Below, in pieces: positions 51,723 through 61,751 of a DNA stretch of 64,000 nt (the first letter of the stretch is position 1; each line of letters begins with the position of its first letter). The position numbers and the translations under genes were made by a program. The stretch is from G963422275 sp963422275 (GTDB taxonomy: Bacteria; Pseudomonadota; Alphaproteobacteria; Rhodobacterales; Rhodobacteraceae). The notes beneath the pieces were generated by a model, which was given only the letters and a program-made list of their open reading frames with translations, searched no databases and was not told the DNA's origin. The stretch covers positions 806,001-870,000 of the forward strand of contig OY729418.1 of the NCBI GenBank assembly GCA_963422275.1, given 5' to 3'.

Positions 51723-52415
51723 GGAACCTCTGAATACAGCCTGATTTTGGGCGTGGCGTTGTGCATCGGGGGCGTGCCTGCCATTTTGCGCCACGCCTTT
51801 CTTTCGGGGGATCACGACACGCAGTGCCTTCGGCAATTGACCTTTGCCAGCCTCGAATGCGGTCGCAAGACGCGCCGCGAGATCTTTCCGGAGCGGATGG
51901 ACGGCCTGATCTCTGAGCGCGCCTGGAGTCCCGCACTGCGCCGGTCTGTCCCAAGGGCGGCGGCAAGAGGCGACAGCCGCATCCGCTGTCGGTGATGCTG
52001 CGCGTGCACTGCGTTCAGCTGTTCTGCAACCTGAGCGACCCGGCGATGGAGGACCAGCTTGCGAGGCGGAAACGGCGAAAGCCAGGGTGCGGGCACGGGT
52101 GGAGCATCCGCTCCGGATCGCGAGCAGGTGTTCGGCTGCGACATGGTTCGCCATCGAGGGCTGGAGAGGAACGTGCAGCGGCTTGCGCTGCTTCCGGCAT
52201 TCTCGAACCTGATGATTGCCCGGCCGCACTTGTCGTGACAAGGGCGAAGCGTGTCCAGAATTTGCCGGACCGGCCCTGCGGGGGCTGAATCGGCAGCGGT
52301 TCCGCCCCGAAAACGCTCGTTTGGGGCTTTCGGGCCGCAAAAAAACCGGCCGATGCAACTAGGAGGGACAGTTTTCGCAGCCAAAACCAGAAAAATTTCC
52401 CAAATCAGAGGTTCC
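51723..52415 (+). mobile_element. IS5-family (group A) deletion derivative
   Basis: Starts GGAACCTCTGAATACAGCC after TTAG (51719-51722) and ends ATCAGAGGTTCC at 52415. Only the N-terminal (RQLTFASLECGRKTRREIFP) and C-terminal (RHRGLERNVQRLALL) transposase pieces remain; the middle is deleted, leaving 693 bp with both terminal repeats. The right flank (CAAA) does not match the left, so one side has been altered. Confidence 0.75.
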
Positions 52416-52613
52416 CAAACTTATCGAAACACAGCTTGGTGGGCAAGTTCACCGAATACGGGTGAGACACCATTACAGATGCCCAGAACGAACCCCTCGA
52501 CCGAATTAAGGGTATTGTCCAACGGTCAATGCCTGCGCTTTGCCTGAATTCCGTCGGAGCGGTCACAGATGCCGAGAAACGCCTGTGGAGGCTCATCGCA
52601 ACTGCGCTGAAGG

Positions 52614-53840
52614 CTAGATGGACAATCCAAGCATGAGTCTGGGCACATCTCCCGTCAGCCCTGCGGATTCCCGCGCCAGCGCCTGCCGGAACCAAGGCAA
52701 CTCGTTAACTGCCAGCATGCCTGCTCCCCGCGCTAGCCTAAGAAACGGGCCATCATTGGAGAACATGCTGTTGAGTCCATCGATCAACAGCGCGAGCGAG
52801 ACCGAGTCAAACCTGCGCCACCGCTGGTAACGCTCGAGCACAAGAAGGCTTCCCAAGTCCTCTCCACGTCGTCTTGCAAGCACAATCACCTCAGCAAGCG
52901 CCGCCACATCCCGCAACCCCAGATTCAGGCCCTGACCCGCCAAAGGATGAACCGCACGGGCGGCATCGCCCACAAGGACGACCCGCTTCGCCACAAGCGA
53001 ATCCGCGATCGAAAGACGCAGGGGCCAGACGAAACGCGGGCCAGCGATCGTCACCCGGCCTAGAAATTCACCGAACCGGGGACGCAGCTCCCCAAGAAAT
53101 CCGCCATCATCAAGGGACGCAATTCGACGGGCGTTTGCGGACTGCTCAGTCCACACGATAGAAGATCGGTTGCCTTTGAGCGGGAGTATCGCCAATGGAC
53201 CGGCGGGCATGAACAACTGGTGCGCGACACCGTCATGCGGCCGCTCATGCTGCACGGCGCACACAATGGCAGACTGACCGTAGTCCTTTCCGGTTCGGCC
53301 GATCCCAGCATTGGACGCCACTCGGCCATCGCGGCCGTCGCATCCTGCAAGAATGTATGCGGAAAGTGACCGACCGGAGTCAAGACAGATCTTCATGTCG
53401 CCGTCGCGGGCTTCATGTCCGGTGATGCGATCAGGGGCAATTTGCCTTATCCTGCCGTTCTTTGCGAGCGCTTTCGAAACTGCGCTTCGCAGGTGCCGAT
53501 CCTCGACCATTTGCCAAACCCCGGTTTCTCCGGTTTCGGCGAGATCGATGCCAAAAGCTCCAAATCCAGCACCCTCCCCAGGTCTCCCGTCGGACACTTC
53601 GAAGGCGGCTATCTCTTGGCAATTGTCGCGCAGCGCTTCCCACAGTCCGACCGACTCAAGCAATCGGCGAGAGGAAAGCGACATCGCGTAGGCTCGGCCG
53701 TCGAATTCCGGGGAAAGCCGGTCGCTCGAATGGAGCGAGTTCACGACCAGCGTCGTTACACCCTCTCGAGAAAGGGCCAGCGCGAGGACGGAGCCAGTAA
53801 TTCCGGAACCCGCAATCACCACTTCAGCATCAAAGCCCAT
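52614..53840 (-). CDS. UbiH/UbiF-type FAD-dependent hydroxylase
   Basis: A 408-residue flavoprotein monooxygenase of the ubiquinone-biosynthesis group. The N-terminal dinucleotide fold is VVIAGSGITGSVLALALSRE; the middle has AGCDGRDGRVASNAGIG (the DG motif); near the end VVLVGDAARAVHPLAGQGLN is the GD FAD motif with the family's HPxAGQGLN. It hydroxylates the ring of a ubiquinone precursor at the membrane. The ATG at 53840 (MGFDAEVV) is preferred. It is divergent from the amidase, with 86 bp between the starts. Confidence 0.88.
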   Translation of the reverse strand: MGFDAEVVIAGSGITGSVLALALSREGVTTLVVNSLHSSDRLSPEFDGRAYAMSLSSRRLLESVGLWEALRDNCQEIAAFEVSDGRPGEGAGFGAFGIDLAETGETGVWQMVEDRHLRSAVSKALAKNGRIRQIAPDRITGHEARDGDMKICLDSGRSLSAYILAGCDGRDGRVASNAGIGRTGKDYGQSAIVCAVQHERPHDGVAHQLFMPAGPLAILPLKGNRSSIVWTEQSANARRIASLDDGGFLGELRPRFGEFLGRVTIAGPRFVWPLRLSIADSLVAKRVVLVGDAARAVHPLAGQGLNLGLRDVAALAEVIVLARRRGEDLGSLLVLERYQRWRRFDSVSLALLIDGLNSMFSNDGPFLRLARGAGMLAVNELPWFRQALARESAGLTGDVPRLMLGLSI

Positions 53841-53926
53841 TTGTCCAGTATGCAGGAGATCCCCGCGTTGTCCAATCTTGAATCCGAAGATAGCATGTTC
53901 AACATTCGAACGTTCGGAGCAATCAG

Positions 53927-55264
53927 ATGCACAATGATTGGTTGACCTGCCCTGCCTGCGATCTAGGCCGCGGAATTGGGGCTGGCGAGATAGATCCGGT
54001 CGAGTTGACCGAAGCATTCCTTGACGCGATCAAGTCCGGTCCGGATTCCAGCATGATCTACACGCATGTTACGGTCGGACGCGCACGTTCCGAGGCACGT
54101 GAGGCGGCTGAGCGGGCGAAGCGAGGCGAGAGAAAATCGTTGCTCGATGGAGTCCCCGTTTCATGGAAAGACTTGTATGACATCGAGGGAATCCCGACAG
54201 AAGCGGGATCTGCGCTGCTGAAGGGCAACGTCGCCGAACAAGATGCCAGCGCAGTTGAGACGGCGTCCTCGTGCGGGATGGTCTGCCTCGGGAAAACCCA
54301 CATGACGGAGTTGGCGTTCTCGGGCTTGGGTGTCAATCCGGTCACCGAAACTCCGCCAAACGTCAACAACGCCGATTGGGTGCCGGGTGGTTCATCGTCA
54401 GGCGCGGCAGCGTCAGTGGCATTCGGTCTGGCAGCCGCAGGAATTGGTTCCGATACAGGCGGGTCGGTGCGGGTGCCGGCCGCCTGGAACGATCTGGTCG
54501 GTTTCAAGCCCACCAAAGGCATGATTCCGACAGACGGAATGCAGCCGTTGTGCAGGCGGTTTGACACCATTGGGCCACTGACAAGAACTGTCGAGGATGC
54601 AGAAGCTTTGTATGCGTTGCTTTCCGGAGCGGAAGACCATTGTGAACCAACGCTTGAGCGAGAAGCGTCGCAAATGAGCTTCCTCATCCTGGAGAATGTT
54701 GCGATGGAAGATTTGCGACCGGAACCGGCGGCGGGGTTCGAGAGGGCAGTCAGGAGACTGGAAATGGCAGGAGCAGCTTTCGAAGCCGCAAATGTATCAG
54801 CTGCAAGCGAAGCCTCGGATATGTCTGGAAGTATCTATTCCGTCGAAGCCTATGCAATGTGGGGTGACTTGATCGAGCAGAATCCAAGCCTGATGTTCGG
54901 GGAAATTCTCCGCCGGTTTCGCTCGGGGGCCAGCACCTCTGGCGTGAATTATGTCAGGTCAACATACCGGCTTGAAGAATTAAGGCAGGAATACCTGCAC
55001 GCAGTCTCGGAGTTCGATGTCGTTGCCATTCCAACCAGCCCGATCCTGCCTCCTGAAAGAGAGCGTCTTCTCGCCGACGGCGATTTCTTCGCGAAGGAGA
55101 ATCTTCTTGCCCTCCGAAACACGCGAATTGGCAATCTCATGGAGGTGCCCTCGATCACCTTGCCGACGGGGACACCTTCAACCGGCTTGCTGCTGTTGGG
55201 CAAGCCCTACGAAGACGACCTGCTCCTCAGCACAGCAAGAACTGTGGAGCGCATACTTGCCTGA
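53927..55264 (+). CDS. Amidase signature enzyme
   Basis: A 445-residue amidase of the GatA/AmiE-signature family. The catalytic Lys is in VPVSWKDLYDIEG; the Gly/Ser-rich signature WVPGGSSSGAAASVAFG carries the cis-Ser, and GSDTGGSVRVPAAWNDLVGF the nucleophilic Ser. The substrate cannot be told from sequence; it is unlikely to be GatA because gatB and gatC are absent. Start ATG 53927 matches the usual family N-terminus (EIDPVELTEAFLDAI). An IS5-family remnant follows about 120 bp downstream. Confidence 0.85.
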   Translation: MHNDWLTCPACDLGRGIGAGEIDPVELTEAFLDAIKSGPDSSMIYTHVTVGRARSEAREAAERAKRGERKSLLDGVPVSWKDLYDIEGIPTEAGSALLKGNVAEQDASAVETASSCGMVCLGKTHMTELAFSGLGVNPVTETPPNVNNADWVPGGSSSGAAASVAFGLAAAGIGSDTGGSVRVPAAWNDLVGFKPTKGMIPTDGMQPLCRRFDTIGPLTRTVEDAEALYALLSGAEDHCEPTLEREASQMSFLILENVAMEDLRPEPAAGFERAVRRLEMAGAAFEAANVSAASEASDMSGSIYSVEAYAMWGDLIEQNPSLMFGEILRRFRSGASTSGVNYVRSTYRLEELRQEYLHAVSEFDVVAIPTSPILPPERERLLADGDFFAKENLLALRNTRIGNLMEVPSITLPTGTPSTGLLLLGKPYEDDLLLSTARTVERILA

Positions 55265-55384
55265 CCGAGGGTCTCCTCGGGCTCGCTTGAATCTCTGAAA
55301 TTTGCCTTTCGAAAATTGCCAGTCCATTCCACCGGTCTCCTGGTTGCAAGCGCCTGTCATGGTGTTCGATTGAGGGAGAGGACG

Positions 55385-56137
55385 ATGGATTTCTTCGTGA
55401 TGGCGGCGGCCGAGCGCGTGGACCGGAACAGTGCCCTGCGAAAGGTCGGCACACCGATGGACTGGCAGCACCTGGAACGTGCCACTGCGATGTCGACCTG
55501 ACGGTCCGGGTTCTTCTCCTCGGCCAGTGGCATTCGCTGTCGGACCGGGAATTCGAGCAGGCGCTGACGGTGCGCCTCGGCTTCATGCTGTCCGTCGGCC
55601 GCGGTCGGCGATCGAGCGCTGTGCTGCGCGGTCTTAACGAGGCGCTTCTGTCCGAGGTCAACAGCCAGTTGCAGGAACGCGGCCTGAGGCCGGGAACGCG
55701 CCGGTGGCGGTGGTTGGCGCGGCCATCGTAGAGAGCGCGGCGCGACCGCGGCATCATATCGAGGTTGTAGCCAAGGGTCGCGCCGAGGACGAGGCGCCGC
55801 GCTTCCCGGCCCTGGGGTGTCCGACTGCACGGGGCGAAGGGCGCTCGCCGACAAGGGGCTGTCCATCGCCGTCAACCGCGCCTGCCTGACCGAGGCGGGG
55901 ATCATGTTCCGGGCTTCCCGGGGACATCCCCTGTCCCGGCACCGCCGCCGGTTCAACCGGCTGGCGTCGCGGCGGCGATGGGTCGTGGAGCAGACCTTCG
56001 GCACCCTGAAGCGGCTCTTCAGGGCGGCACGGTCCTGGTTCATGGGGCAGCAGGCAGTGGAGGCGAAAACGGCCATGAAGGCGATGGCCCCGACCCTGCT
56101 CAAGGCAGTCAACCGGATCGAGCTGTCTGCGGCTTGA
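55385..56137 (+). pseudogene. IS5-family transposase remnant (group B)
   Basis: Starts at ATG 55385 after GAGGGAGAGG with MDFFVMAAAERVDRNSALRK, then reads in changing frames: HSLSDREFEQALTVRLGFML, EVNSQLQERGLRPGT, IVESAARPRHHIEVVAKGR, and a long tail (AGIMFRASRGHPLSRHRRRF, RRRWVVEQTFGTLKRLFRAA) to 56137. The Glu of the DDE triad is in VVEQTFGTLKRLF. At least three frameshifts and internal deletions are present. The terminal repeats could not be located. It is the same lineage as the remnant at 18950-19790. Confidence 0.7.
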
Positions 56138-56451
56138 GGGCCGGAGTCTGTCCCGAACCTGCCCGATGCGGCGCATCGGGGACTGAAACCGCGCTTTTTG
56201 GGGCCAAAACCGCGTCTGGAAGGCGCCGCAGCCACCCATCGGCGATCACCAGGCACTCAGCCGGCTCCGAACGGCGAAATGCAGAGAAAAATGCCCGCTT
56301 TAGAAATAGTCTTTAGTCTGGAATTTGCAATTCTGCCACAGGTGCTCGGGCTGTCGCGGAATAGCCAGCCCTTTTGGCATTGAAACTTTCAAGCGCTTGG
56401 CCTACTATCTGCATGAACGAGGCGACATGATCTCGGAACATGAGGCAAAGT
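56138..56451. other. IS-derived and intergenic sequence before the aminotransferase gene
   Basis: The first part (to about 56280) is the 3' tail of the group B IS5 element. The rest, about 170 bp, should contain the promoter of the aminotransferase-ftsK-lolA run. No gene is seen. Confidence 0.35.
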
Positions 56452-57633
56452 ATGATGTTTCCCGAGCGGTTTCGTGAACTGCCCGAGTATGCGTTTTCCC
56501 GGTTGCGCTCGTTGCTGGATGGTCATCCTGCAGGCGCAGAGACATTAGAAATGTCGATCGGCGAGCCTCGGCACGAATTTCCCAAATGGATCGTGCAGGA
56601 GATTCTGGAGAACGTCGAGAGCTTTGGAAGGTATCCGGCCAATTTTGGCGACTCGAATCTCCTTGGGGCCATCTCGGACTGGATTCGATTCCGCTACGGA
56701 GTGTCCGTTGATCCCGAAACTCGAATTGTTGTCCTGAATGGAACACGCGAAGGTATGTTCAACGTCTGCATTGCACTCTGCCCGGAGAGAAAGAATGGCG
56801 CTCAGCCGCGAGTGCTGATTCCGAATCCGTTCTACCAAGTGTATTCCGCCGCTGCGCTAGCCGCCGGCGCGAAGCCTGTTTGCGTGCCTGCCAACGAAGA
56901 CAACTCGCATCTGCCGGACTACGCGGCACTTCCATCCGACATCCTGCAGACCACATCAATCCTCTACATTTGTTCACCCTCGAATCCACAGGGTGCGGTC
57001 GCCACGAGCGATTATCTGGCCGGTCTGATCGAGCTGGCCGAGAAGCATGATTTTCGGGTGTTCGCCGACGAATGCTACTCCGAGATCTATCGTGGCGAGG
57101 CGCCTGTTGGCATCCTTGAGGTCGCCGCGGCCAAGGGTGTCGACTCGGAGCGAGTTGCTGCCTTCCATTCCCTCTCCAAGCGGTCCAACGTTCCCGGGCT
57201 GAGATCGGGCTTCGTTGCCGCCGGTCCCAAGGCTACGCAGCAGATCAAGATGATGCGCGCATATTCGGGGGCACCGCTGCCGACACCAGTGCAGAAAGCA
57301 TCCGAGAGCCTCTGGAAGGACGAGATCCATGTCGATAAGAATCGGGAATTGTACCGGAAAAAATTTGAAGTCGCGGATGCAATTCTAGGAGGAGTCGAAG
57401 GTTACCGCCCGCCAGATGCAGGGTTTTTTCTCTGGCTGAGAGTCGACGACGGTGAGTCGGCGGCTTTGAAGCTTTGGACCGAAACTGGCGTTCGGGTGTT
57501 GCCTGGCGCCTATCTTGGGCGCGAGGCCAATGGCCGGAATCCAGGAAGCGGCTACATCCGCATCGCCCTTGTCGCCGAGGAAGAGGAGGTCCGGCGCGGC
57601 TTGGAGCAGGTCAGGGGCTGCCTGTACAAATAG
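56452..57633 (+). CDS. Class I/II aminotransferase (DapC-like)
   Basis: A 393-residue PLP-dependent aminotransferase. SIGEPRHEFPKW and GTREGMFNVC near the N-terminus, YICSPSNPQGAVATSDYLAG in the middle and the PLP-Lys segment FHSLSKRSNVPGLRSGFVA (Lys about residue 244) fit the succinyldiaminopimelate aminotransferase group of lysine/peptidoglycan synthesis. Substrate is assigned by resemblance and by frequent linkage to ftsK in this class. GAGG six bases before the ATG at 56452 decides the start. ftsK begins 21 bp after its stop. Confidence 0.85.
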   Translation: MMFPERFRELPEYAFSRLRSLLDGHPAGAETLEMSIGEPRHEFPKWIVQEILENVESFGRYPANFGDSNLLGAISDWIRFRYGVSVDPETRIVVLNGTREGMFNVCIALCPERKNGAQPRVLIPNPFYQVYSAAALAAGAKPVCVPANEDNSHLPDYAALPSDILQTTSILYICSPSNPQGAVATSDYLAGLIELAEKHDFRVFADECYSEIYRGEAPVGILEVAAAKGVDSERVAAFHSLSKRSNVPGLRSGFVAAGPKATQQIKMMRAYSGAPLPTPVQKASESLWKDEIHVDKNRELYRKKFEVADAILGGVEGYRPPDAGFFLWLRVDDGESAALKLWTETGVRVLPGAYLGREANGRNPGSGYIRIALVAEEEEVRRGLEQVRGCLYK

Positions 57634-57654
57634 CAAGTAAAGGATAGCAACATA

Positions 57655-60285
57655 ATGGCATTCAATGCACGACAACGAGACCCCTTGATCGACAGCGACT
57701 GGAAGCTGTACATCAAGCGCAGGAGCAAGGAGTTGTTCGGACTCTTTCTGCTGTCAGCCGCGGTCGCGTTCGGAATGCTGTTATACTCATATTCTCCGAA
57801 AGATCCGGGACTGTTTTCGGTCACCAGCGCCCCGGCTCAAAACCTGCTCGGAGCGAGAGGGGCGGCGATCGCAAGTCCGCTGATGATAACGATCGGACTT
57901 GCCTCTTGGACGATCGTGACGTTTCTCGTTGCGTGGGGCTTAAGGTTCACCTTGCACGCCGGAGAAGGCGCTTTTCTCAATCGCCTGATTTTCCTGCCGA
58001 TGTTGGTCGCGAGCGCGTCGGTTGGCTTGGCCTCGGTGGAACACTTGCCCTCGTGGCATCATCAATTCGGGCCGGGCGGAATGTTCGGGGACACAATACT
58101 AGGTGCAACGGTGTACGCTTGGCCAGGGGAACGTCAAACCGGCTTCAAGATCGTCACTGCTGCGTTCTGGTCCCTGATCGCTTTGTTCCTGCCCATCGTG
58201 TTGGGCTTGACGTTTTCCGGAATCCGAAAGACTGCCGCAGCGGTCGGAACGCTGCCCAAGCGGGCGATTGCTGGGGGAAGGTTTGAGCGAGCGAGATCCC
58301 GAAATGCGCTGGACGCAGAGCACGGCTCGCCGCTTCCCCAATCGGAATCGGATACCCAGCAGGTGCCGGAGCCAAAAGCTCAAGAGAGGATTCCGAGCGG
58401 AATGGCGCTGCAGATGCAGCAACCGGAAACAAATTTGAAGGACGGCTTTCCGCTGGACGAATTCATCGAGGGCGCTCCCGAAAAGCGCGGCGCGTTGAAA
58501 CGCCTCCTCGGCGGCATTTCCTTGGCAGCATCCCAATTGGGCACGTTCGGCTTGAACACGGGAGACGCCGACGACACATGGTCCGCAAAGTCAACTCGCC
58601 GTGCCAGGCAGTTAACGCTCACCCGATCCGGCAATGCCAAGTCCGTGGAAGAGCCTTCGACTCTTGGTGCCGAACCTCAAATGCCAGTTATCCGCGCCAC
58701 TCCCAGAAAGCCGCGGAAGCAGAGTCGAAAAGCCACGAAGGAGAAACATCCAACGCTTCCCCTGGAGAAAAACTCGTCGGGGTACGAAGGGCCTCCCCTG
58801 AATCTTTTGCAGGAACCTTTGCAGAAAATTACGAAGAGTCAAAGCAGCAAGGCATTGGAAAGCAACGCCCGCATGCTGGAGGGTGCGCTTGAGGACTACG
58901 GGGTCAGGGGCGCAATTGAGACCGTGCGGCCTGGGCCTGTGGTCACCCTTTACGAGCTTGCGCCGGCACCAGGAATAAAGGCATCCAGAGTCATCAGTCT
59001 TTCCGAAGACATAGCAAGGTCCATGAGCGCTCTCTCGGCAAGGATCTCGACGGTTCCGGGACGGTCGGTAATCGGCATCGAGCTGCCGAACCACGATCGG
59101 GAGACGGTGTTTCTCAATGAACTGCTTTCCTCTCAAGATTTCGGGGATTCAAAAATGAATCTTCCCATCGCATTGGGAAAGGACATTGGCGGTGATCCCG
59201 TGGTGGTCGATCTGGCGTCCATGCCCCACATGCTGATCGCGGGAACGACCGGGTCCGGGAAATCGGTGGGAATCAACACAATGATACTGAGCCTGCTGTA
59301 CAGGCTGTCCCCCGACAACTGCCGATTCATCATGATTGATCCGAAAATGCTGGAATTGAGCGTTTACGACGGAATTCCGCACCTCCTGTCGCCGGTGGTC
59401 ACCGATCCGAAGAAAGCGGTCGTCGCGCTCAAGTGGGTGGTCGCCGAAATGGAGGAGCGATACCGGCTGATGTCCAAGATCGGCGTCCGGAACATCGGCG
59501 GATACAACGCAAGGGTGCACGCAGCCCTGGAGCGTGGCGAAAAGCTCACGCGCACGGTGGCAGTCGGCTTCGACCAAAGTACGGGCGAGCAGATCTTCGA
59601 GACGGAAGAGTACGAGCCGAAGAAGCTGCCGTTCATCGTCGTCATTGTCGACGAAATGGCCGACCTGATGCTGATTGCCGGAAAGGATATCGAGGCCTGC
59701 ATTCAACGTCTCGCGCAAATGGCCCGAGCTTCCGGAATCCACCTTATCATGGCGACGCAGCGGCCATCCGTGGACGTGATCACCGGAACCATCAAGGCCA
59801 ACTTTCCGACGCGCGTATCGTTTGAGGTCTCGTCCAAGGTCGACAGCCGCACAATTCTCGGTGAACAAGGGGCGGAACAGCTTCTTGGAAAGGGTGACAT
59901 GCTGTACATGTCGGGAGGCGGCAAGATCAGCCGCGTGCATGGCCCGTTCGTATCCGATGACGAGATCGAGAAAATCGTGAACCACCTCAAGTCCCTGGGA
60001 CGGCCGGACTACCTCTCCGAGATAATCGAGGGACCGGATGAAGCCACCGCTGCGCAACGCGATCAAATGCTCGGCCTCTCCGCGGATGGATCCTCGGAAA
60101 ACGAGGAGTATGACAAGGCTGTCGCAATAGTGCTGGGAGATCGCAAGTGTTCGACCTCCTACATCCAGAGAAAACTGGGAATCGGTTACAACAAGGCGGC
60201 CCGACTGGTTGAGCGGATGGAAGAGCAAGGATTGGTGAGCGCGGCAAACCACGTAGGGAAGCGTGAAATACTCGTGCCAGAGTGA
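57655..60285 (+). CDS. ftsK: DNA translocase FtsK
   Basis: An 876-residue septal DNA pump. The N-terminal part has four membrane segments (LFGLFLLSAAVAFGMLLYSY, MITIGLASWTIVTFLVAWGL, FLPMLVASASVGLA, LIALFLPIVLGLTF). A charged linker follows (about 200-400). The motor has Walker A at about 528-540 (AGTTGSGKSVGIN) and Walker B at about 660 (IVVIVDEMADLMLIAGKD). The C-terminal gamma winged helix (about 820-876, with SYIQRKLGIGYNKAARLVER) recognises KOPS-type DNA. It aligns and clears the terminus region at division. lolA follows 4 bp downstream. Confidence 0.97.
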   Translation: MAFNARQRDPLIDSDWKLYIKRRSKELFGLFLLSAAVAFGMLLYSYSPKDPGLFSVTSAPAQNLLGARGAAIASPLMITIGLASWTIVTFLVAWGLRFTLHAGEGAFLNRLIFLPMLVASASVGLASVEHLPSWHHQFGPGGMFGDTILGATVYAWPGERQTGFKIVTAAFWSLIALFLPIVLGLTFSGIRKTAAAVGTLPKRAIAGGRFERARSRNALDAEHGSPLPQSESDTQQVPEPKAQERIPSGMALQMQQPETNLKDGFPLDEFIEGAPEKRGALKRLLGGISLAASQLGTFGLNTGDADDTWSAKSTRRARQLTLTRSGNAKSVEEPSTLGAEPQMPVIRATPRKPRKQSRKATKEKHPTLPLEKNSSGYEGPPLNLLQEPLQKITKSQSSKALESNARMLEGALEDYGVRGAIETVRPGPVVTLYELAPAPGIKASRVISLSEDIARSMSALSARISTVPGRSVIGIELPNHDRETVFLNELLSSQDFGDSKMNLPIALGKDIGGDPVVVDLASMPHMLIAGTTGSGKSVGINTMILSLLYRLSPDNCRFIMIDPKMLELSVYDGIPHLLSPVVTDPKKAVVALKWVVAEMEERYRLMSKIGVRNIGGYNARVHAALERGEKLTRTVAVGFDQSTGEQIFETEEYEPKKLPFIVVIVDEMADLMLIAGKDIEACIQRLAQMARASGIHLIMATQRPSVDVITGTIKANFPTRVSFEVSSKVDSRTILGEQGAEQLLGKGDMLYMSGGGKISRVHGPFVSDDEIEKIVNHLKSLGRPDYLSEIIEGPDEATAAQRDQMLGLSADGSSENEEYDKAVAIVLGDRKCSTSYIQRKLGIGYNKAARLVERMEEQGLVSAANHVGKREILVPE

Positions 60286-60289
60286 TGCA

Positions 60290-61006
60290 ATGAATGCAGA
60301 TTTCCAAATCAACCGAGCAGCGCACCTGAAATGCAGTGCGCGCGTCCTCGCTCACTGCATGCTGGCCGCTGCCACGGCATTCGCGGTCGCGATCGACACC
60401 AAAGCGGAGACACTGGGCTCCGGCAGCCGGGAGGCGAGCGGTCAAGGCATAGCCGAACTGCCTGACAGCGAAACGGTCCCGCCGGTCCGAATTGAGGATC
60501 TTTCCGAATACTTGCGTGGAATCGACACGCTCGTCGCAACGTTTTCACAAGAGAATGCCGACGAAACGATGTCGTCAGGCACGATATACATAGACCGTCC
60601 GTTCCGGGCGCGACTCTCCTACAGCCCGCCCAATCCTGCACTCATTATCGCGAATTCCGGACAGGTGGCCGTGTTTGACCGGAAATCGAACACCGGACCG
60701 AACCTGTACTCGCTCAGGAGAACCCCGCTTTACGGCATTCTTTCGAGAAAGGCGGATCTTGCCAATCCCAGATATCTAATCGGGCACTTCGTCGAAGGGG
60801 AAATTAGCGAAGTTCACCTTCGTGCCAAGAGAAATGACGACAGGGCCATGATCAAGCTGATTTTCCACAATCGCCCGGTTTCATTGCGTGGGTGGGAGGT
60901 CATTGACGAGTTTGGAAACAAGGTTTCGGTAACGCTGGGCAACATCCTTTACGGTCCTGAGCTGGACCGGGTCATCTTCGATATCGACAAGGAGGCGGAA
61001 AGCTAG
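60290..61006 (+). CDS. lolA: Outer-membrane lipoprotein carrier protein LolA
   Basis: A 238-residue periplasmic carrier that moves lipoproteins from LolCDE to the outer membrane. A signal peptide is present (SARVLAHCMLAAATAFAVAI). The mature part has DTLVATFSQENADETMSSG, TIYIDRPFRARLSYSPPNPA and LIIANSGQVAVFDRKSN, the LolA pattern. ATG 60290 lies 4 bp after the ftsK stop, the usual linkage. An IS5/IS1595 junction begins within 5 bp of the stop codon, so downstream co-transcription has been cut. Confidence 0.93.
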   Translation: MNADFQINRAAHLKCSARVLAHCMLAAATAFAVAIDTKAETLGSGSREASGQGIAELPDSETVPPVRIEDLSEYLRGIDTLVATFSQENADETMSSGTIYIDRPFRARLSYSPPNPALIIANSGQVAVFDRKSNTGPNLYSLRRTPLYGILSRKADLANPRYLIGHFVEGEISEVHLRAKRNDDRAMIKLIFHNRPVSLRGWEVIDEFGNKVSVTLGNILYGPELDRVIFDIDKEAES

Positions 61007-61017
61007 GAAACCTCTGA

Positions 61018-61458
61018 ATTTCTTATGCACATGGTTCCGGCGACACAAGGCATTGTGTCCGGGATGTCGGATGATGGGATGTTCGCATGACATTCTTGAT
61101 GTGGGACCGTCCCATGACCAAAATCCCCGCCAGCCTCATCGCCTTCCAGCGCCTGTTCCCCGACGACGACGCCTGCGGCCAAGACCGCGGGTGGCAGCTG
61201 AAGACCAAGCCGAGCAGCTTCGAGTGCGCCCGTTGCCATCGGCAAACCTCGGCAACCGCCGGCCCCTCCTGCACCAAACCAGGCTGTCGCTCACGATCTG
61301 GTTCTGGGCCGCCTGTCTGATGGCCACTCATTCCAGCGACATCTCCGCCCTGCAATTGCAGAAGCGGCTCGGGACCGGGTCCTGTTCCTGCAGGCTCTGC
61401 GCGCCAAACCTCGCCCCTGCCGCATCTTGATCAAACCGGGACCAAATGCATAAGCAGT
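61018..61458 (+). mobile_element. IS1595-type deletion derivative
   Basis: 441 bp with ends ATTTCTTATGCACATGG (61018) and ACCAAATGCATAAGCAGT (to 61458), inverted copies of each other. Inside, a transposase start (MTKIPASLIAFQRLFPDDDA) runs through a zinc-ribbon piece (DRGWQLKTKPSSFECARCHR) and then fragments. The first bases left of it (GGAAACCTCTGA) are an IS5 group A end, but the rest of that IS5 is missing on the right. No target duplication remains. Confidence 0.7.
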
Positions 61459-61532
61459 TCTTTGGAATACAAACGCCGGCATTTGCGATCTTCGTTATAC
61501 CAATGTTCAGGTTGAGGTGCTAAATTAGACAA

Positions 61533-61751
61533 ATGAGCAAAAACCATGCACCAAAACGCTCCGCCGTCTCCGGCCGGTATGTCACCAAGGCAATTGGCGC
61601 GCGGAAAGCGGAGAAGTTCTCCGCGGTGGAAGGCGTGGTTCTCACCCGGAAAAATGATGAGCGATACAGAACACTGAAGTTGAGCGGACTGAAGGGCGAT
61701 GCATTGCGGTCCGCCATTACTGGTTCGTTCAAATCCAGCAAACGCAAATGA
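61533..61751 (+). CDS. Probable antitoxin partner of Fic
   Basis: A 72-residue basic protein (MSKNHAPKRSAVSGRYVTKA to SITGSFKSSKRK-like end). Its stop overlaps the ATG of the Fic gene by 4 bp. Small proteins in this position inhibit Fic enzymes, classically through an S/TxxxE(G/N) motif; FSAVEG is present but with different spacing, so the mechanism may differ. I do not recognise a named family; the role is inferred from gene order. Confidence 0.6.
   Translation: MSKNHAPKRSAVSGRYVTKAIGARKAEKFSAVEGVVLTRKNDERYRTLKLSGLKGDALRSAITGSFKSSKRK

Noticed and set aside
59149..60312. 387-residue minus-strand frame inside ftsK
   Set aside because: Shadow of the conserved FtsK motor region.
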